From: Halobacillus yeomjeoni
GTDB taxonomy: Bacteria; Bacillota; Bacilli; Bacillales; Halobacillaceae
Assembly: GCF_020171525.1 (NCBI RefSeq)
Contig: NZ_JAIVAI010000001.1
Location: 1,488,001-1,552,000 of the forward strand
Direction of reading: 5' to 3'
DNA length: 64,000 nucleotides
The notes under the pieces are model-generated. The model made no database searches, had not been told where the DNA came from, and saw only the letters and a list, made by a program, of their open reading frames with translations. The position numbers were made by a program, and so were the translations under genes. Below are positions 52,349 to 61,650 of the stretch, in pieces. Each line of letters starts with the position of its first letter. The stretch's first letter is position 1.

Positions 52349-54058
52349 CTATTTTAAATTTTTTACTTTAGCTGTTCGAATCCTGTTCAACGTTGCCGCT
52401 ATCTCAAAACGTCTTGGACGGGCAAGATCCCCAGGGTGCTGCCCCTTGAATGGAGCAAATGCTTCCAATCCTTCACGATCGATTTGCTCTTCGATTTGAT
52501 CTAGCAGTTCTTGGAGTGTATTTTCTTTTTTCAGTACGCCACGCTTATCCATATGCATGATCAAATCAGCAATCAATCTCGTTTGGGAAGGATCGACGAG
52601 CTGTTCGATTCCATCTAAATCAATGTCGGTTTTTCCCATCAGGATAGTTGTACGACCTTTCGCCTGTACCTTTTCTTTCTTTCCTTTTCTCGTTTGTAGA
52701 GTGGCCGGAAGAAAAGCGCGTGCCGGCACAGATCCAAACTTCTCTTCAATAGAGGAATGTCGCTGGCTCGGATATTGATCGGCAATCTCCTTAGCTCGAC
52801 CTGTCACATTATGTGGAACATATTGATCCATCATGATGACTTCATCAGCCACATTAAAGTAATCGCCGGACCCTCCCATGACGAGAATCGTAGATACGTC
52901 CAAATCATCACGCATCTGCTTGATCTTATCAATGAACGGGGTGATCGGCTCTTTCTCTTTCACGACGAGTTCCTGCATCCGTTCATCACGAATCATAAAG
53001 TTGGTCGCACTCGTATCTTCATCAATCAAGAGTGTATGAGCCCCAGCCTCAAGAGCTTCCATCACATTAGCCGCCTGAGAGGTACTTCCACTGGCGTTCT
53101 CCGTTGAAAATTGTGTAGTGTCCGTACCATGCGGCAGATTTTTGATGAACGGTGATATATCGACTGTCGTGACCTGACGTCCATCCTCTGCTCTTACTTT
53201 GACAGCGTCTGGATTCGTCATCACATACTCACGACCGTCTCCTTTAATATGAGGATACACCCCACGCTCCATGGCATTCAAGAGGGTACTTTTACCATGA
53301 TAGCCTCCTCCGACGATCAAAACAATGCCTTTCTTCAGCGCCATTCCCGTGATTGGTTCGTTCCGGTGAGGAATGGAAAATGAAACGCGATTCTCCTCCG
53401 GACTTTCAAAAGGAACCGCTTTTTTCATGGGACGATCGCTGATTCCACTTTCCCTTGGCAGAATCGATCCATCAGCGATGAATGAAATCCAGCCGTTCTT
53501 TTTCATTTCTTCAGCAATCGCATCATGCTGATCGGCAAGTTCGCAAACCTCATCGATGTCTTTGTCCTGGACAGAGAAAATAGACTGCTTCATCACCTCA
53601 GGAAGAACAGTGAAAAACAACGTTTCCGCCTGCTTTCCATTGATCCTGCGACCGTTGGCAGGGAGTCCGACCGTCAGGCATACCGTAACATCTTCTTCAT
53701 TCAATGTAACTGCGGTCCGTTCCAATATTTCCTGCCCTGGCTGATCGACCGCTACCATACCACTCTTTCCTGATCCTTTGACTGCAGTCTGATTTTTAAA
53801 TATCGCTTTCGCTACAGCTCTGGCCAAACGATCTTCTGCATAAGTTTTCCTCCGCTTGTTTTTCTTCCATTCCTTTTTGATGTTCCTTTTTTTATTCGGA
53901 ATGCGGATTCTTATTTTAGAAGGAGCAGCGAAAGGATCGCCCTGCACATAATCAATGAATAGTTCATATGTCGGAAACTTATAATTCCCTTGTATCTGTT
54001 TATAGCCTTTATAACTTTTCCCATCAATCTGCTTCAATTGTTGCTGTAACTTTTTCAT
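52349..54058 (-). CDS. Predicted ATPase of the ABC class (PF09818-like)
   Basis: The 569-residue soluble protein has an ABC-type P-loop variant (IVGGGYHGKSTLLNAME) near residue 245, a Walker B region (ALEAGAHTLLIDEDTSATNFM) and the segment STILVMGGSGDYFNVADEVI. No membrane domain is present. The family is common in Bacilli and its function is not established; a role in nucleic-acid or RNA metabolism is only a guess. It ends 16 nt before queG on the same strand, so co-transcription with queG is possible. Confidence 0.75.
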   Translation of the reverse strand: MKKLQQQLKQIDGKSYKGYKQIQGNYKFPTYELFIDYVQGDPFAAPSKIRIRIPNKKRNIKKEWKKNKRRKTYAEDRLARAVAKAIFKNQTAVKGSGKSGMVAVDQPGQEILERTAVTLNEEDVTVCLTVGLPANGRRINGKQAETLFFTVLPEVMKQSIFSVQDKDIDEVCELADQHDAIAEEMKKNGWISFIADGSILPRESGISDRPMKKAVPFESPEENRVSFSIPHRNEPITGMALKKGIVLIVGGGYHGKSTLLNAMERGVYPHIKGDGREYVMTNPDAVKVRAEDGRQVTTVDISPFIKNLPHGTDTTQFSTENASGSTSQAANVMEALEAGAHTLLIDEDTSATNFMIRDERMQELVVKEKEPITPFIDKIKQMRDDLDVSTILVMGGSGDYFNVADEVIMMDQYVPHNVTGRAKEIADQYPSQRHSSIEEKFGSVPARAFLPATLQTRKGKKEKVQAKGRTTILMGKTDIDLDGIEQLVDPSQTRLIADLIMHMDKRGVLKKENTLQELLDQIEEQIDREGLEAFAPFKGQHPGDLARPRRFEIAATLNRIRTAKVKNLK

Positions 54059-54118
54059 ATCTTGGAATCCTCCTATGAAAAATTCTCTATCAATGGTTTA
54101 TCCTTTTTTCTTCATTAA

Positions 54119-54157
54119 AAAACGCAATGCTTCGTTATTCTTAACGAAACACTGCGT
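54119..54157 (-). terminator. Terminator after the tRNA-Gly gene
   Basis: AACGCAATGCTTCGTT pairs with AACGAAACACTGCGTT (one mismatch region), followed by T on the minus strand. Confidence 0.75.
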
Positions 54158-54210
54158 TGGGGCACATAGTATAAAATAATAGCTCACTTTCCATATGAGA
54201 AAGTGTTAAG

Positions 54211-54281
54211 AGCGGGTGAAGGGAATCGAACCCTCGTCATCAGCTTGGAAGGCTGAGGTTTTACCATTAAACTACACCCGC
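54211..54281 (-). tRNA. tRNA-Gly (anticodon TCC)
   Basis: A 71-nt cloverleaf on the minus strand starts GCGGGTG. The anticodon loop is CTTCCAA with TCC, the T arm has GGTTCGATTCC and the acceptor closes with CACCCGC. CCA is not encoded. It is a solitary tRNA with its own terminator. Confidence 0.95.
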
Positions 54282-54462
54282 ATATGTATCAAGTCTGCCG
54301 CTTCCCTCGGAAGCACATTTGTTATTATAACAACCGACTTTAGACCATGCAATACGAAATTTACGTTTTTTTGTCGAATTTTTAATATAACGTTTACATG
54401 ACTTAATAGTTTGATAATCCAACTACCTCAGTATAGGTGATTGATAGATTTTCTATACATAC

Positions 54463-54496
54463 AAAGAAAAGAGCCGCGGAAGCAGCTCTTTTCTTT
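54463..54496 (-). terminator. Terminator after the gene at 54504
   Basis: AAAGAAAAGAGC pairs with GCTCTTTTCTTT around a 10-nt loop. Confidence 0.75.
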
Positions 54497-54503
54497 GTAG
54501 CAA

Positions 54504-54962
54504 TTATTTTAAAATGATCGTATTTTTCAACGCGGCGATCAGGCGCTCGAAGTCTTCAGTCACTTGATTAAGAACTTCCGGCTGCTTATAGCTCTTATCT
54601 TGAGACGTCGATAAACCTGGCTCAATGATGAGCTGACGTCCGCCCCATAGTTCCAACTCGAGTTTTACAGGAGGAGTGTTTTCTTTCATGCTATAATCAA
54701 CAAAACTTTCCTTCAACGAAACGATGTTTTGAGTGAAGATTGTTTCTTTCGTTACAGCCATGTCTTTTGTGATTCCCAGGATTGTCAACGTACAGTCATT
54801 ACGATTCACAATATAAAGCTGGTGAACATCTGGAGTCAAAACTTCTAAAGAGCAATAGTTATCCGACTCAAAAACTTCCCTCGTAAACTCCAATTCTGCA
54901 GCCGTACGCAATTTTTCAAGACTAGAAGAGCTCAACCTTTCCTGAATCATTACAGACATCAT
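54504..54962 (-). CDS. Uncharacterised cytoplasmic protein
   Basis: The 152-residue soluble protein appears alpha/beta, with a central LYIVNRNDCTLTILGITKD and a C-terminal helix (DFERLIAALKNTIILK). No family is recognised, and there is no signal or membrane segment. An AAGGAGGT ribosome site lies 5-8 nt upstream of two adjacent ATG codons, and a terminator follows, so the gene is probably real and monocistronic. Confidence 0.65.
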   Translation of the reverse strand: MMSVMIQERLSSSSLEKLRTAAELEFTREVFESDNYCSLEVLTPDVHQLYIVNRNDCTLTILGITKDMAVTKETIFTQNIVSLKESFVDYSMKENTPPVKLELELWGGRQLIIEPGLSTSQDKSYKQPEVLNQVTEDFERLIAALKNTIILK

Positions 54963-55135
54963 GAATACCTCCTTGATATGTTTTCACCCTTCTTGTCCCC
55001 CGAAATCCATCCCAGAAAACATTATTTGGAATAATCAAACATATATTACCATCAAGAAAAATTTCAAGGCGCACAAAGTATGATGTCATCGACAAGATAA
55101 ATGAAAACTCGCAGGAAAGGAAAAGGATATTCGTC

Positions 55136-55714
55136 CTATTCGCCACCTTTGATGCTCAACTCTTCACTCAGATACATAAAATGTTTCGTCGCTTCAAAAT
55201 AGTAGTTCAAATCTTTCTTCCTCAAAGCCCTGGAAAAGTTACGATCCGCCTGTTTCGCATAGGTGTTCAATTCAGGGCTTGTAGAAATCGAAAGCAGTTC
55301 TTCAATCATTTTGTGCTTGATTTCATTGCTTTCTTTTAACTTGTCCCACTCGTATGTATATCGTCCAGATGCATAGCGGTCTTCAATCCAATCTTCTCCG
55401 ATTTTTTTGATCAAAAATAGGATGCGCTCGTTTTCCTCTACACGATGCTCAATTGCTTCGACAACATCTTCATTCACCAGTTGTTGACCATCATAATCAG
55501 GTCGTTCTAGAGGAACAGCGTAACTATCTGTTTCAATGGTCACGAAATCATAAGAGTGATCTTCTCCTCGACTTTTATGTTCTCCAGGAGGAGATGGAGA
55601 CTGAGCAAGTACTTGTTCTTTTGATCCTTGCCGGCTATATTCATTGATCTGCCACAAACCGATTCCTACCACAAGAATACCAACTACGGACGTTCCTTTA
55701 ATAAAACTACTCAT
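55136..55714 (-). CDS. Uncharacterised membrane-anchored protein
   Basis: The roughly 192-residue protein has one N-terminal helix (SFIKGTSVVGILVVGIGLW, about 2-22) and an extracytoplasmic part rich in charged helices (EHRVEENERILFLIKKIG and NFSRALRKKDLNYYFEATKH). The ATG at 55714 is placed 6 nt after GGAGG; an ATG two codons earlier abuts the ribosome site. No family is recognised. Confidence 0.65.
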   Translation of the reverse strand: MSSFIKGTSVVGILVVGIGLWQINEYSRQGSKEQVLAQSPSPPGEHKSRGEDHSYDFVTIETDSYAVPLERPDYDGQQLVNEDVVEAIEHRVEENERILFLIKKIGEDWIEDRYASGRYTYEWDKLKESNEIKHKMIEELLSISTSPELNTYAKQADRNFSRALRKKDLNYYFEATKHFMYLSEELSIKGGE

Positions 55715-55802
55715 CTCCATCCTCCCTTAGAGAATTAAGATTCATATATTTGTAACATAATCGTAACATTCAATGAAAATATTGTAAATTATTGCAGAAA
55801 AA

Positions 55803-55826
55803 AAAGAGAAGCTCAAAGGCTCCTCT
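55803..55826 (-). terminator. Terminator after the TraB-family gene
   Basis: AAGAGAAGC pairs with GCTCCTCTT (one bulge) and a T run follows on the minus strand. Confidence 0.7.
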
Positions 55827-55828
55827 TA

Positions 55829-57001
55829 TTATATATTTTCTATGAAAAGTCGGATGACGTCGGCTCCTCCGATGAGTGTACCCAAGGAACTACCTACATT
55901 GGCCAGGACGACCACCAGTAAAATTCTGGTCACTTTATTGTTCCAGAACCCTTTTACACTCGTCACGTCGTCAGACAAAGTCTCAAAATCCGATACATTC
56001 GGGCGTTTGAAATAAGCTTGAACAAAACCTGCAAACCAACCCGCTGCAATCAGCGGATTCAATGATGTAATCGGCGCTGCTATAAAAGCAGTGACGACTG
56101 CAAGTGGGTGGGCTAGTGCAGCAGCCGCACCGATAGCAGAGAATGACCCGTTCCAGAGCACCCAGCTGATTGTTTGCTGGGCACCTGCTGCCGGATTGGC
56201 ATAAAACGTATAAGCGATGATGGACAATATAATGAAAGGAATCGACCAGCCTATGATTTTAGGTACTTTTGATTTCGGCGGCCTTTCAGTCAATTTGTCC
56301 AGATCATGCTCTTCCCTTATTTGTTCTTTGATTCCTGGCACATGAGCCGCTCCCAGCACTGCCACGACTTTTTCACCAGGGGCTTCTTTAATTTTCTGAG
56401 ATAAGTATTGATCCCGTTCATCAATGAGCGGTTTCTTCAAACTCGGGAAGTGATCCGTCAAATCTTTCAACATGCCATCCAGCATATCTTGTGATTTCAT
56501 CTTTTCTAATTCTTCCTCGGTTATGCTTTCCTTGCTGAATATGCTATAAATAATAGAAAGTAGTAGTTTCGATTTACCTATGAATCCGATATTGCTCCAA
56601 ATACGAGAGAACGTAGTCTGGATGTCCCTATCAGCCAAAACCAATTCTGCTCCACATTCTTCAGCGGATTCGATGCCTTGGATCATTTCCTGACCGGCTT
56701 CGATACCGAATTGCTTTGCCATACGCTTTTGAAACGAAGAAATGGCTAAATTGATCAACAACAACGATGCTTTCTTTTCTTTGATGACCTGGAAGATGTC
56801 CATGTTCTTCCATCGATCGCCATCTTTGATGGATTGATAACGCTGTTGATCGAGCTCGACACAAACAGAATCGGGCTGCTCATGCTCGATTACCTGCTTC
56901 ACCTGTTCAGCACTTTGTTTCGAAACGTGTGCGGTACCGATCAAAATCAGCTCTTTGCCATTCCATTCGATTCTCGTTATATTCTCTTCCATGATTGACA
57001 T
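55829..57001 (-). CDS. TraB/PrgY family protein
   Basis: The roughly 390-residue protein has an N-terminal TraB domain with the family motif LILIGTAHVSKQSAEQV, VCVELDQQRY and VVAVLGAAHVPGI. A C-terminal region of about four membrane helices follows (about 250-385). Homologues include enterococcal TraB/PrgY, which bind or block pheromone peptides; the related Tiki proteases have similar GxxH and ExxR motifs. The function in Bacillaceae is unknown. The ATG at 57001 follows AAGGAAGG; the longer frame to 57049 has no ribosome site. Confidence 0.8.
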   Translation of the reverse strand: MSIMEENITRIEWNGKELILIGTAHVSKQSAEQVKQVIEHEQPDSVCVELDQQRYQSIKDGDRWKNMDIFQVIKEKKASLLLINLAISSFQKRMAKQFGIEAGQEMIQGIESAEECGAELVLADRDIQTTFSRIWSNIGFIGKSKLLLSIIYSIFSKESITEEELEKMKSQDMLDGMLKDLTDHFPSLKKPLIDERDQYLSQKIKEAPGEKVVAVLGAAHVPGIKEQIREEHDLDKLTERPPKSKVPKIIGWSIPFIILSIIAYTFYANPAAGAQQTISWVLWNGSFSAIGAAAALAHPLAVVTAFIAAPITSLNPLIAAGWFAGFVQAYFKRPNVSDFETLSDDVTSVKGFWNNKVTRILLVVVLANVGSSLGTLIGGADVIRLFIENI

Positions 57002-57161
57002 ACAAACCTTCCTTTTATCGTATATACTAAAATGAAGTCTCTCATCCATACTAAACCAGATTGGCGGAAAAGAGAATCCATTTATACTTTTTTACAATGA
57101 TAAAATCAAGGGTACTTCGATGACTCAGCTTTTAAGTTTCACCTATGAAGGAGTGTTGTAG

Positions 57162-58910
57162 ATGAAAACCAACCATAAATCGATGAAAAAACACCTGCAA
57201 ATCGCCAGTAAACAAAGACCCGCCGATCTCGTCGTAAAAAATGGACGAGTCATGGATGTCTTCAACCAGGATTGGATCGATGCAGACATAGCTATCGCGG
57301 ATGGAAAAATCGTCGGTATCGGTGATTTTGAAGGAACAGAAATCATTGATGCACAAGGAAATTACGTCTGTCCTTCCTTTATCGATGGCCATGTACATAT
57401 CGAGTCTTCTATGGTCACTCCTTCAGAATTTGAAAAAGTCGTCCTTCCTCATGGAGTGACATCCATCATCACAGACCCTCATGAAATCGCCAATGTTTCT
57501 GGAAAAGCAGGCATCGATTATATGTTAAAAAATTCCACCGATATTGACTTAGACGTATTTTTCATGCTCCCTTCCTGTGTGCCTGCCACCTCTTTTGAAA
57601 ATGCAGGAGCTGTTTTGAAAGCTGAGGATCTGAAACCATTTATGGAACATGAAAGAGTTCTTGGACTTGCAGAAGTCATGGATTATCCTTCCCTTTTATC
57701 ACAAAAGGATGAGATGCTGGATAAAATCGAAATGACAGCTGATATGGGCGGAAAAATGGATGGACATCTCGCTGGGTTGAATACCGATGCCATAAATGTT
57801 TACAGAACGGCTGGAATCGATACCGACCATGAATGTACGACGATCCCGGATGCTATGGAGCGTTTGAGACGGGGCATGTATTTGCTCATCAGACAGGGAT
57901 CTGTAGCCAAAGAATTACTTCAGCTCATCGACATCGTGACCCCGGCGAATGCTCGCCGCTGTTTATTCTGCACAGATGATAAACACATCGATGATTTGAT
58001 TGAAGAAGGCAGTATCGATCATCATGTCCGCTTAAGTATAAAAAAAGGGCTTCCGGCATTCACCGCTTACCAAATGGCTTCTTTGAATGCTGCGGAGTGC
58101 TATGGTCTTAAGAATAAAGGAGCCCTTGCCCCTGGATATGATGCAGACTTTCTGATTGTCGATGACTTGGAAGCTGTCCATATCAAAAACGTGTACAAGG
58201 CAGGGAAGCAAGTGGCTGCTGATGGACAATACATAGCAGCTTCTGAGAAAAAGAACCTTAAGGATTCTTCCATTATGGATACCGTTCATTTCAAACCTAT
58301 ACAACAACGAGACTTGGAAATCGTTATGGATGAATCGAAGCATGCAAACGTCATTGAAATTAACCCTAATCAGCTTAAAACCAATAAAATCATCACACAA
58401 GTGGGCACAAAAGAAAATCTTTTCGTCCCCTCCATTGAACAAGATCTCCAGAAGATGGTGGTCGTAGAACGTCATCACTTGACCGGAAATATAGGTGTTG
58501 GAATTGTAAAAGGGTTCGGTTTAAAAGACGGGGCCATCGCAACGACAATCGCCCATGATTCTCATAATATCGTGGCAACCGGGACAAATGACGGTGACTT
58601 ATTGAGAGCCATCAACGCTTTGAAGGAAATGAGAGGCGGGCTCGTCGTTGTAAAACAGGAGGAAGTGATCGCATCCCTTCCGCTCCCGATAGCCGGTTTG
58701 ATGTCTGAGAAAAGCTATAAAGAGGTCGACCAACAGCTGAAACACATGAAAAGAGCCCTTAAAAAACTGGGTTTTGAAGCTGACTTCAACCCATTTTTAA
58801 CTCTCTCATTCCTGACGCTCCCTGTCATTCCTTCTTTGAAACTTACAGATAAAGGACTCTTTGATGTAGAAAGCTTCAAATTTACCTCTGTTGGAGCTGA
58901 AGGAACTTAA
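57162..58910 (+). CDS. ade: Adenine deaminase
   Basis: The 582-residue amidohydrolase has metal-binding FIDGHVHIESSMVTP, ITDPHEIANV, MDGHLAGLN and CTDDKHIDDL, and the adenine-deaminase-specific C-terminal domain (GIVKGFGLKDGAIATTIAHDSHNI). It converts adenine to hypoxanthine, which can enter purine salvage. GAAGGAG precedes the ATG. It is divergent from the TraB-family gene and ends in a strong bidirectional terminator. No PurR box was found upstream. Confidence 0.93.
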   Translation: MKTNHKSMKKHLQIASKQRPADLVVKNGRVMDVFNQDWIDADIAIADGKIVGIGDFEGTEIIDAQGNYVCPSFIDGHVHIESSMVTPSEFEKVVLPHGVTSIITDPHEIANVSGKAGIDYMLKNSTDIDLDVFFMLPSCVPATSFENAGAVLKAEDLKPFMEHERVLGLAEVMDYPSLLSQKDEMLDKIEMTADMGGKMDGHLAGLNTDAINVYRTAGIDTDHECTTIPDAMERLRRGMYLLIRQGSVAKELLQLIDIVTPANARRCLFCTDDKHIDDLIEEGSIDHHVRLSIKKGLPAFTAYQMASLNAAECYGLKNKGALAPGYDADFLIVDDLEAVHIKNVYKAGKQVAADGQYIAASEKKNLKDSSIMDTVHFKPIQQRDLEIVMDESKHANVIEINPNQLKTNKIITQVGTKENLFVPSIEQDLQKMVVVERHHLTGNIGVGIVKGFGLKDGAIATTIAHDSHNIVATGTNDGDLLRAINALKEMRGGLVVVKQEEVIASLPLPIAGLMSEKSYKEVDQQLKHMKRALKKLGFEADFNPFLTLSFLTLPVIPSLKLTDKGLFDVESFKFTSVGAEGT

Positions 58911-58948
58911 GAAAAGCGCAGGTTCATCATCTGAACCTGCGCTTTTCT
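58910..58948. terminator. Bidirectional terminator after ade
   Basis: A perfect stem of about 17 bp (AGAAAAGCGCAGGTTCA/TGAACCTGCGCTTTTCT) lies between convergent genes. Confidence 0.9.
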
Positions 58949-58955
58949 GCTATGA

Positions 58956-59237
58956 TCATTCTTGATGGTTCCATTTCCTCAATAAGGCCTTACTGGCAGT
59001 CAAAATAATGATGAGTATAGAGTTCAACAGCAGGAGAATAGCCAATAAAAAAGACGTATACGCTTTCTCATCGCTTTCGATGACACCCGCATAACCGAGA
59101 CCAAAAAAATGATAGAAAAACGGCATTCCAAGCATGATTACCCCAAGCAGAAATCCAGATCCGCTCTTTTTGACGTTCAGAATATATAAATACCAGCTAA
59201 AGCCCAGGAATGCAGCGGCAAGTACGTATAGAACCAT
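58956..59237 (-). CDS. Small three-helix membrane protein, function unknown
   Basis: The 93-residue protein has membrane helices at about 2-19, 28-48 and 60-82. No family is recognised. A GGGGG-type ribosome site precedes the ATG. It lies 32 nt downstream of the larger membrane protein gene on the same strand and probably shares its transcript. Confidence 0.6.
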   Translation of the reverse strand: MVLYVLAAAFLGFSWYLYILNVKKSGSGFLLGVIMLGMPFFYHFFGLGYAGVIESDEKAYTSFLLAILLLLNSILIIILTASKALLRKWNHQE

Positions 59238-59269
59238 ACTCTCAAACCCCCGTTATAGAAATAATCACG

Positions 59270-60205
59270 TTACCCCTCTTCTTCATCCACATTCAAAGCA
59301 GCATCCATAAAGTATAAAGCTCTCGACTTTAAGTAGTCCCCTTCTGTACGATCGAACCCCGTAACTGACATACCGACTCCATAAACCGTCAAATCTTCTT
59401 CCTCCAGAGGGTGAACATCCTTGTTTCGAATGTAATACGCTCTCCTTACGTTACCTGCGAACCGATAATATTCACCTCCTACATCAATCTTATAGAAATG
59501 GTATTCGTTATCAGGCTGTATCTCTTTCAAACCCACTTCTTCCAATTGGTTGAAAAAGCGGCCGATTTCCGTATGTTCATTCCTATTCAGGTGATGGATA
59601 AAGTTATAAGTTTGCTGTGTATGATGGATCCTTCTGTTCACCGTGAAATGATGATCCTCCAGAGAGAGCTCTACCCGGTAATCGACTCTTCTATCATTTG
59701 TCTCTCTTACTTTGAAGTAATAAACGAATTCACTCACTTCGCCCTCCTTATCATAAATAAGACGTAAACGATGTAACTCTGCTTTTCTGAGATCGAACCT
59801 ATCCTGCATTCGATGCCAGTGATCGGCAAAGTCGAAATCATCATACTCCTGAACAACTTCCAGATGACGTGGATATTCGAATATGAATTTTTGTGCAAAC
59901 GGAATTCCAGATCCAAGAATGAACAAGAACAACCCCAGGTAGACGGCACCTTTTTTAGCCGCTTTATTCTTAGTTATAGAAAAAAACAGCAAATAAACGA
60001 TGAAGCCTATTGGAATGGGGGGATTCGTGCCGAAGTTCAATGTAAAAGCACCTAAAATCGTAAATCCTATCATTTTCAAGAAAAGATGCTCTTCTTCCTT
60101 CCCCCAGAGATGATAGATAAAAATCAATAAAATACTGTGCAGCAAAAACAGACCGATAGAAACGATATAGTATTCTTCCTTTCTTTCCTCAAGCTTAGAT
60201 TTCAC
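59270..60205 (-). CDS. Uncharacterised membrane protein with C-terminal soluble domain
   Basis: The 311-residue protein has three to four N-terminal helices (about 10-110) and a hydrophilic C-terminal half (about 120-311) rich in Tyr, Asp, Glu and Arg. Strand-like segments there include YYFKVRETNDRRVDYRVEL. No family is recognised. The GTG start has only a weak ribosome site. It is the first gene of a probable two-gene operon with 58956-59237. Confidence 0.6.
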   Translation of the reverse strand: MKSKLEERKEEYYIVSIGLFLLHSILLIFIYHLWGKEEEHLFLKMIGFTILGAFTLNFGTNPPIPIGFIVYLLFFSITKNKAAKKGAVYLGLFLFILGSGIPFAQKFIFEYPRHLEVVQEYDDFDFADHWHRMQDRFDLRKAELHRLRLIYDKEGEVSEFVYYFKVRETNDRRVDYRVELSLEDHHFTVNRRIHHTQQTYNFIHHLNRNEHTEIGRFFNQLEEVGLKEIQPDNEYHFYKIDVGGEYYRFAGNVRRAYYIRNKDVHPLEEEDLTVYGVGMSVTGFDRTEGDYLKSRALYFMDAALNVDEEEG

Positions 60206-60302
60206 ACATGTTTTTGGATATCTTCTCCAATCCGTCTCTCCCCATTATCTAGCACCAAGTTTAAACAAAATTCATAATATATAACAAAGGAGGGATAAAA
60301 AT

Positions 60303-60602
60303 ATGAAGAATTTAAAAACCTATTTATCAAGGCTCAAAAATCCAAAGGTCCTGATGGCCATCTTGTTAGGACTTGCCCCTCTACTAGCTACCTCATTCGG
60401 TATCATTCTCCCAGCCAACTACACAGAAATCGTTACAGCTGTTGCAGGTATCCTGGTTTTGTTGGGAATACTAAATGACCCGAACCCTAAAAGATACCTG
60501 GAAGACACAGATAAAGACGGACTGCCGGACTTTCTCGATCGAAACGATGGAAATCGTATCAATGAAGCGGACTCCGATATGGATGTAACAGATGAAGATT
60601 AA
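60303..60602 (+). CDS. Holin-like small membrane protein with calcium-loop (thrombospondin type 3-like) tail
   Basis: The 99-residue protein starts MKNLKTYLSRLKNPKVLMAI. It has two hydrophobic helices (about 15-33 and 41-58) and the sequence VLLGILNDPNPKR, which resembles the phi-LC3-type phage holin pattern LGIxxDPTT. The C-terminal 35 residues are acidic with a calcium-binding DTDKDGLPDFLDRNDGN loop. AAAGGAGGG precedes the ATG. The fusion is unusual for a holin, and no endolysin gene is adjacent. Confidence 0.65.
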   Translation: MKNLKTYLSRLKNPKVLMAILLGLAPLLATSFGIILPANYTEIVTAVAGILVLLGILNDPNPKRYLEDTDKDGLPDFLDRNDGNRINEADSDMDVTDED

Positions 60603-60610
60603 TAGAAGAA

Positions 60611-60640
60611 AAGACTTCAATTGATGATTGAAGTCTTTTT
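60611..60640 (+). terminator. Terminator after the holin-like gene
   Basis: AAGACTTCAA/TTGAAGTCTT is a perfect stem followed by T on the plus strand. Confidence 0.85.
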
Positions 60641-60731
60641 CTTTGAATTCCATCTGCAGACGATAGTAGAGATAGATAAAGAAATTATGTATTCAGATTT
60701 ATATAGGAAGCTGATACTGGCTGATAAAATT

Positions 60732-61559
60732 CTATGACTTCTTAGACATCAATTCGATCACCATATCCATACGCTCAATTCTTTCCGCGCCTTCCAGGTA
60801 GTTAGTGTAAGCTTTCTTCCATTCAGTGTGGTCTAATGTCAATATTTCTTCATACAGGTCGACCGTGTCGGTTGTCCATGTGGCAAGGTCGTCATATCCC
60901 TGTTCTGCAAAGTAAGTTTCAAACTGACGCAGGCTTTTAACGACACGTTCAGAATTCCCGTGAAGCTTTCTCCAACTCATGCTCCCTTTCGAAATCATGT
61001 CACGTTCTTCATTTGTTAATTCCCCAAGGTCTTTATTTCTAGACCCCATATTCTCACCGAAGAGACCAAGTTCCCCTGTAATAGTGCTAATAAATGTCTT
61101 GAATAGAGCTAAAGACTGCGTACCATATGGATAAGGACGTTTACCATCTATGTAGGACAAAACAAATACACTTTTGCTTTCTTTCTTAATGACATAACCG
61201 TTTTCATAGACGGCAAATAAACCATGACCGGCTTGCTCGAACACCTCTTTTGCTTCGTCCCCTTCCAGGAGACCACGCTCAGGTAATTCAAACTCAGTCA
61301 GTGTCTTCGCATATCCTTCATACCCATCCCATATATCATTCTTCTTTGGTTCTAGATTTCGCTCAGACCCATCTCCAGATCCATTTGAACTTTGTATTTC
61401 AGTATCTATCTTATTATCTTTCTCAACCACCGTTTGTTCATTACCTTCAGTTGCAGCTCCCTCTATTGAATCACATGATGTCAAAAAGATTGAAGCAATA
61501 ATTGTAGATATCAGCCAAACTTTCCTTTTCCTCAGAATAAGCCCCCCTTTCTTTATCAA
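60732..61559 (-). CDS. Uncharacterised lipoprotein
   Basis: The protein has a lipoprotein signal (RKRKVWLISTIIASIFLTSC, lipidated Cys) and a Ser/Gly-rich spacer. A helical extracytoplasmic domain of about 200 residues follows, resembling the helical bundles of DUF3829-like lipoproteins, but no family is certain. The start is unclear: TTG at 61559 has a weak upstream site, whereas GGGGGG sits 6 nt before an in-frame CTG at 61535 that would give the cleanest signal peptide. Confidence 0.6.
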   Translation of the reverse strand: MIKKGGLILRKRKVWLISTIIASIFLTSCDSIEGAATEGNEQTVVEKDNKIDTEIQSSNGSGDGSERNLEPKKNDIWDGYEGYAKTLTEFELPERGLLEGDEAKEVFEQAGHGLFAVYENGYVIKKESKSVFVLSYIDGKRPYPYGTQSLALFKTFISTITGELGLFGENMGSRNKDLGELTNEERDMISKGSMSWRKLHGNSERVVKSLRQFETYFAEQGYDDLATWTTDTVDLYEEILTLDHTEWKKAYTNYLEGAERIERMDMVIELMSKKS

Positions 61560-61620
61560 AACATACTACCTATTCTAGCAGGTATTAGAAATTCATAGTT
61601 AAATATGAGGAAACAAAAAA

Positions 61621-61649
61621 ACGTCTTTCTACTTAACGTAGGAAGACGT
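61621..61649 (-). terminator. Terminator after the tRNA-Leu fragment
   Basis: ACGTCTTTCT pairs with AGGAAGACGT, followed by T on the minus strand. An analogous terminator follows the intact tRNA-Leu. Confidence 0.8.
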
Positions 61650-61650
61650 A

